Source: Candidatus Omnitrophota bacterium
GTDB lineage: Bacteria > Omnitrophota > Gorgyraeia > Duberdicusellales > 4484-171
Assembly (NCBI GenBank): GCA_023818995.1
Contig: JAMWDA010000060.1
Location: forward strand, 1 to 8,998
Direction of reading: 5' to 3'
Length of the DNA stretch: 8,998 bases
Below the pieces are notes generated by a model. That model was not told the DNA's origin. It searched no databases and saw only the letters and a program-made list of their open reading frames with translations. The position numbers and the translations under genes were made by a program. The number at the start of each line of letters is the position of its first letter. Position 1 is the first letter of the stretch. Of the stretch, positions 7,040-8,998 are shown in pieces.

Positions 7040-8191
7040 ATGCGATTTCTAACTGCCGGCGAGTCCCATGGAGAAGGAATAATTTCTATTATAGAAGGTT
7101 TTCCTAAAGGAGTAAAGATAGAAGCTCATTTTATAGATAGAGAGTTAGCACGTAGGAGGAGTGGTTATGGTAGGGGTAAAAGGATGCAGATAGAAGAGGA
7201 CAAAGTAGAGATTTTATCGGGTATACGTAATAAAATTACTTTAGGTAGTCCTATATGTATGTTAGTTAGGAATAAAGATAAGAAGATATTTACGCAAGAG
7301 AAAGATTTTTTACCCCCTTTATCTGTCCCTCGACCAGGGCATGCTGATTTGGCTGGTTGTTTAAAATACGAAGAAAAAGATATAAGGAATATTTTAGAAA
7401 GAACCTCAGCAAGAGAGACGGTGTCAAGAGTATGTATAGGGGCGGTGTGTAAACAGTTCCTTAATAACTTCAATGTAAATTTAGGTAGTTTCGTAGTGGG
7501 TGTAGGTAAAATAATCTCTTCCTATAAACCTACGAGTGTTAGAGAGATAATAGAGAAAACAGCGTCATCTAAGTTAAATTGTATCGATCGTGAGAAAGAA
7601 AAGTTAATGATAAAAGAGATAGAGAAGGCAAAAGCAGAAGGTGATACTTTAGGAGGTATAGTAGAGGTGTGGGCGGATAATGTGGTTTATGGTTTAGGTA
7701 GTGGATGGCATTGGGATAGGAGATTAGATGCTAAAATAGCTTATTATTTAATGAGTATACCTTCGGTAAAAACAGTAGAAATAGGAGGGGGGGGAAACTA
7801 TGCACAAAGCAGAGGTTCGCAATCACACGATGCTATATATTTTTCTAAAGGTAGGTCTAAGTTAGGTTTAAAAAATTGTTTTTTTCGTAAGAGTAACAAT
7901 GCCGGTGGAATAGAAGGCGGTATATCTAATGGTGAGACTATTGTAGTGAGGATAGCGGCAAAACCTATCCCAACTTTACTTAATCCTTTATCATCAGTAA
8001 ATTTATCCACTAAAAAAGTTGAGAAAGCTATAGTAGAAAGGTCAGATATTTGCGTTATAGGAGCATTAGGAGTAATTGCTGAGAGTATGTTAGCGATTGC
8101 TCTTACCGAGGCATTCTTGGATAAATTTGGTTCAGATACCTTGAAAGAAATAATGAGGAACTATAAGAATTATGTTAAAGCTAATTTTTAG
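7040..8191 (+). CDS. aroC: Chorismate synthase
   Basis: Chorismate synthase converts 5-enolpyruvylshikimate 3-phosphate to chorismate with reduced FMN as a catalytic cofactor, the last common step to the aromatic amino acids. The 383 residues fit the family. Signatures in order are TAGESHGEG (5-13, catalytic His10), RRRSGYGRGKRM (38-49), VPRPGHADLAG (96-106, catalytic His101), ERTSARET (120-127), GSQSHDA (259-265), SNNAGGIEGGISNG (285-298) and the closing SDICVIGALGVIAESMLA. Residues 249-252 are four glycines, where most relatives have G-x-G-F; they are encoded partly by a run of eight G bases (7787-7794) in this AT-rich gene. Alignment to the family shows no length change there, so the frame is right. 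The ATG is set by AAGGAGG at 7029-7035. It lies 12 bases after the peptidase gene and is the last gene of the run. Confidence 0.97.
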   Translation: MRFLTAGESHGEGIISIIEGFPKGVKIEAHFIDRELARRRSGYGRGKRMQIEEDKVEILSGIRNKITLGSPICMLVRNKDKKIFTQEKDFLPPLSVPRPGHADLAGCLKYEEKDIRNILERTSARETVSRVCIGAVCKQFLNNFNVNLGSFVVGVGKIISSYKPTSVREIIEKTASSKLNCIDREKEKLMIKEIEKAKAEGDTLGGIVEVWADNVVYGLGSGWHWDRRLDAKIAYYLMSIPSVKTVEIGGGGNYAQSRGSQSHDAIYFSKGRSKLGLKNCFFRKSNNAGGIEGGISNGETIVVRIAAKPIPTLLNPLSSVNLSTKKVEKAIVERSDICVIGALGVIAESMLAIALTEAFLDKFGSDTLKEIMRNYKNYVKANF

Positions 8192-8283
8192 GATTTTTTA
8201 TAAATTTATTCTCTTCAATTTTTCCCCGTTATAGGATGAAGTCCTTATCGTAGAGTAAGAGAAACTACCCACTTAAAAAAATA
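8192..8283. other. Intergenic stretch after aroC, no gene seen
   Basis: I see no gene and no convincing + strand rho-independent terminator directly after aroC. There is a T-rich stretch (GGATTTTTTATAAATTTATT) with only the short palindrome ATAAATTTAT. A weak dyad AGGA/TCCT around TGAAG lies near 8233-8245. The A7 run at 8275-8281 belongs to the minus-strand terminator-like structure that follows. Confidence 0.5.
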
Positions 8284-8302
8284 TTACACCCGTCGGGTGT
8301 AA
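8275..8302 (-). terminator. Candidate rho-independent terminator reading on the minus strand
   Basis: On the minus strand the stem TTACACCC/GGGTGTAA (8 pairs, 3-base loop) is followed by TATTTTTTT, the complement of the A7 run at 8275-8281. This has the stem-plus-U-tract form of an intrinsic terminator. No intact minus-strand gene feeds into it within the window, so it may be a leftover of a mobile element or only resemble a terminator. The same bases also form one of two tandem palindromes. Confidence 0.35.
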
Positions 8303-8327
8303 CCATTACACCCGAGGGGTGTATACC
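8283..8327. repeat. Two tandem palindromes, 22-base period
   Basis: The first unit holds TTACACCCGTCGGGTGTAA (8284-8302), a perfect dyad with 9-base arms about one base. The second holds TACACCC-gag-GGGTGTA (8307-8323). Both begin ATTACACCCG and share GGGTGTA at the same offset, so they are also direct repeats about 22 bases apart, close to two helical turns. They are far more GC-rich than their surroundings. They could be a double operator, part of a mobile-element end, or a dispersed palindromic repeat. Confidence 0.7.
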
Positions 8328-8380
8328 ATTTTGCAAAAATCCTAACTTTTTAGGTTGCACAACAACATAGAAAAAATAGT
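8328..8380 (+). repeat. Copy 1 of an insertion-sequence 3' end (direct repeat)
   Basis: This stretch aligns with 8656-8711: both begin ATTTTGCAAAAATC and run through CTTTTTA, TTGCA, ACAACA and an A-tract ending AATAGT. By eye about 45 of 53 positions agree, with small gaps. In the plus frame it reads T-I-L-Q-K-S-stop (stop TAA 8343-8345), matching the last residues and stop of the transposase remnant in copy 2. It is therefore likely the 3' end of a second copy of the same element, with the rest lost. Confidence 0.65.
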
Positions 8381-8442
8381 GTTACCGCAATATAATAATG
8401 TCACCTTTCTGCAAAGTAGAAATGTCAGGGTAGATTGTGTAA

Positions 8443-8673
8443 AACACCATCTCTTATAAGGGCAGAAGATACCAAATTCTGCCTAATTCTTACAGGGCAA
8501 GTTATACCAAGGCAGAAGTAGAAGTCTTTGAAAATTTAGATGGTAATGTTTCTATTGTTTATAAGGGAAGAAAATTAAGATATAAAAAGATACAGACCAC
8601 AAAAAACCAAAAGGAACGCTTTTTAGAAGATTTTCTTTTAGAAGGTGAGATTTCTATTTTGCAAAAATCTTGA
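8443..8673 (+). pseudogene. 5'-truncated integrase/transposase remnant (IS481/ISNCY-like C-terminus)
   Basis: An open frame of 76 codons without a proper start follows stops at 8431 and 8440. Its translation begins NTISYKGRRYQILPNSYR, continues ASYTKAEVEVFENLDGNV and SIVYKGRKLRYKKIQ, and ends EGEISILQKS-stop. This has the pattern of the C-terminal beta-barrel region of DDE integrases of IS481/ISNCY-type elements, which carry a Tyr-Gln-Ile-Leu stretch followed by a LDGxxxIxYKGxxLxY stretch. No helix-turn-helix or DDE catalytic core is present, so the copy cannot be active. A short RV-like reading in another frame just upstream (near 8427) suggests a frameshift at the break point. The last codons lie in the repeated 3'-end sequence. 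Family assignment is from memory of the pattern, not a search. Confidence 0.75.
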
Positions 8674-8711
8674 CTTTTTATCTTGCAACAACACACAGAG
8701 AAAAAAATAGT
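8656..8711 (+). repeat. Copy 2 of the insertion-sequence 3' end (direct repeat)
   Basis: This is the partner of 8328-8380. It contains the last codons and stop of the transposase remnant and about 40 bases of element end (TTGCAACAACACACAGAG, then an A-tract and TAGT). It ends exactly where the TTGACA -35 hexamer of the next gene begins, so the element boundary and promoter touch. Confidence 0.65.
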
Positions 8712-8738
8712 TGACAAATTTTCTATTGATGATATACT
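8711..8738 (+). promoter_or_regulatory. Strong sigma-70-type promoter for the STAS-like gene
   Basis: A consensus TTGACA (8711-8716), a 16-base spacer, and TATACT (8733-8738) with TGa directly before it make an extended -10. The extended -10 block TGATATACT differs by one base from that of the ilvB promoter (TGATATAAT). Transcription would start near 8745, about 14 bases before the ATG at 8759. Confidence 0.7.
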
Positions 8739-8760
8739 TCAATTGAAGCAATTGAAGTAT
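8734..8760. promoter_or_regulatory. 27-base dyad overlapping -10, transcription start and start codon (candidate operator)
   Basis: Perfect 11-base arms ATACTTCAATT and AATTGAAGTAT flank a GAAGC centre. Inside it are a 12-base palindrome CTTCAATTGAAG (8737-8748) and a tandem repeat of CAATTGAAG (8740-8748 and 8749-8757). It covers most of the -10 and the first two bases of the ATG at 8759, so a bound dimer would block RNA polymerase. As RNA it could also form a hairpin hiding the start codon. The binding protein is unknown. Confidence 0.65.
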
Positions 8761-8998
8761 GGAAACATATGAGATTAAACTTAAAGATATAGCTAAGTTA
8801 GCTACAGAGGGTAAATATACTGACCTTTTTACTCGCGAGATTGGAAGGAGTGTATTTTTAAGGTTGGAGGAGGAGATAAGAAGAACAAAAGAAGGTTGTG
8901 TGGTAGTGATTGATTTTTTAGAGATAGGAGCAATTGATTATTCCTGTGCAGATGAGATTTTTGCTCGGCTAATTCTTAATCTTCAACATAGGGATTAT
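8759..8998 (+). CDS. STAS-like domain protein (DUF4325 type), cut by window end
   Basis: The open frame from ATG 8759 runs off the window after 80 codons. It begins METYEIKLKDIAKLATEG, then has LFTREIGRSVFLRLEEEI (23-40), VVVIDFLEIGAIDYSCADEI (48-67) and FARLILNL. The arrangement of a TREIGxxV helix, a hydrophobic strand ending in IDF, and IDYSCADEI is what I associate with STAS-like proteins of the DUF4325 family. These resemble anti-sigma-factor antagonists, but their targets are mostly unknown. No transmembrane segment or signal peptide is visible. The ATG is preceded by GAAG four bases upstream, a weak ribosome-binding site, and lies about 14 bases after the predicted transcription start. 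The gene is separate from the ilv-aro run and has its own promoter and dyad. Its partner, if any, lies beyond the window. Confidence 0.75.
   Translation, partial: METYEIKLKDIAKLATEGKYTDLFTREIGRSVFLRLEEEIRRTKEGCVVVIDFLEIGAIDYSCADEIFARLILNLQHRDY

Noticed and set aside
8283..8327. A CRISPR array
   Set aside because: There are only two short palindromic units with no unique spacer between them and no cas genes.

Overview
The window is bacterial, AT-rich and coding almost entirely on the + strand. From the start to about 8190 it is one compact run of biosynthetic genes: the C-terminal part of ilvD (dihydroxy-acid dehydratase), ilvB and ilvN (acetolactate synthase large and small subunits), ilvC (ketol-acid reductoisomerase), leuA (2-isopropylmalate synthase), aroE (shikimate dehydrogenase), a type IV prepilin peptidase, and aroC (chorismate synthase). 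Gaps between genes are 12 to 61 bases, and aroE overlaps the peptidase gene by 8 bases, so most of this is probably co-transcribed. Shine-Dalgarno sites are strong before ilvC, leuA and aroC. They are absent or weak before ilvB, ilvN, aroE and the peptidase gene.

The ilv genes and leuA make the common branched-chain steps and start leucine synthesis. AroE and AroC are two shikimate-pathway steps toward chorismate. The prepilin peptidase processes type IV pilin or type II secretion pseudopilins, and its place between two shikimate genes is a linkage rather than a pathway relation. The prepilin peptidase implies a Gram-negative-type cell with pili or type II secretion. Gene order and protein style remind me of uncultured anaerobic lineages such as Omnitrophota, but this is a weak guess that sequence alone cannot settle.

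From 8192 to 8758 there is no intact gene. This stretch holds two tandem palindromes 22 bases apart, two imperfect copies of a roughly 55-base sequence that looks like an insertion-sequence 3' end, and a 5'-truncated integrase/transposase pseudogene between them. It ends in a strong promoter (TTGACA, 16 bases, TATACT, extended -10) with a 27-base perfect-arm dyad over the -10 and start codon. The promoter drives a gene, cut by the window end, for a small STAS-like (DUF4325-type) protein.

Points most worth checking are: an in-frame TAG inside ilvD at a position where relatives have an amino acid; a near-leaderless promoter for ilvB; NAD(H)-type rather than NADP(H)-type cofactor loops in both IlvC and AroE; and the promoter/operator of the STAS-like gene, whose -35 abuts an insertion-sequence remnant.
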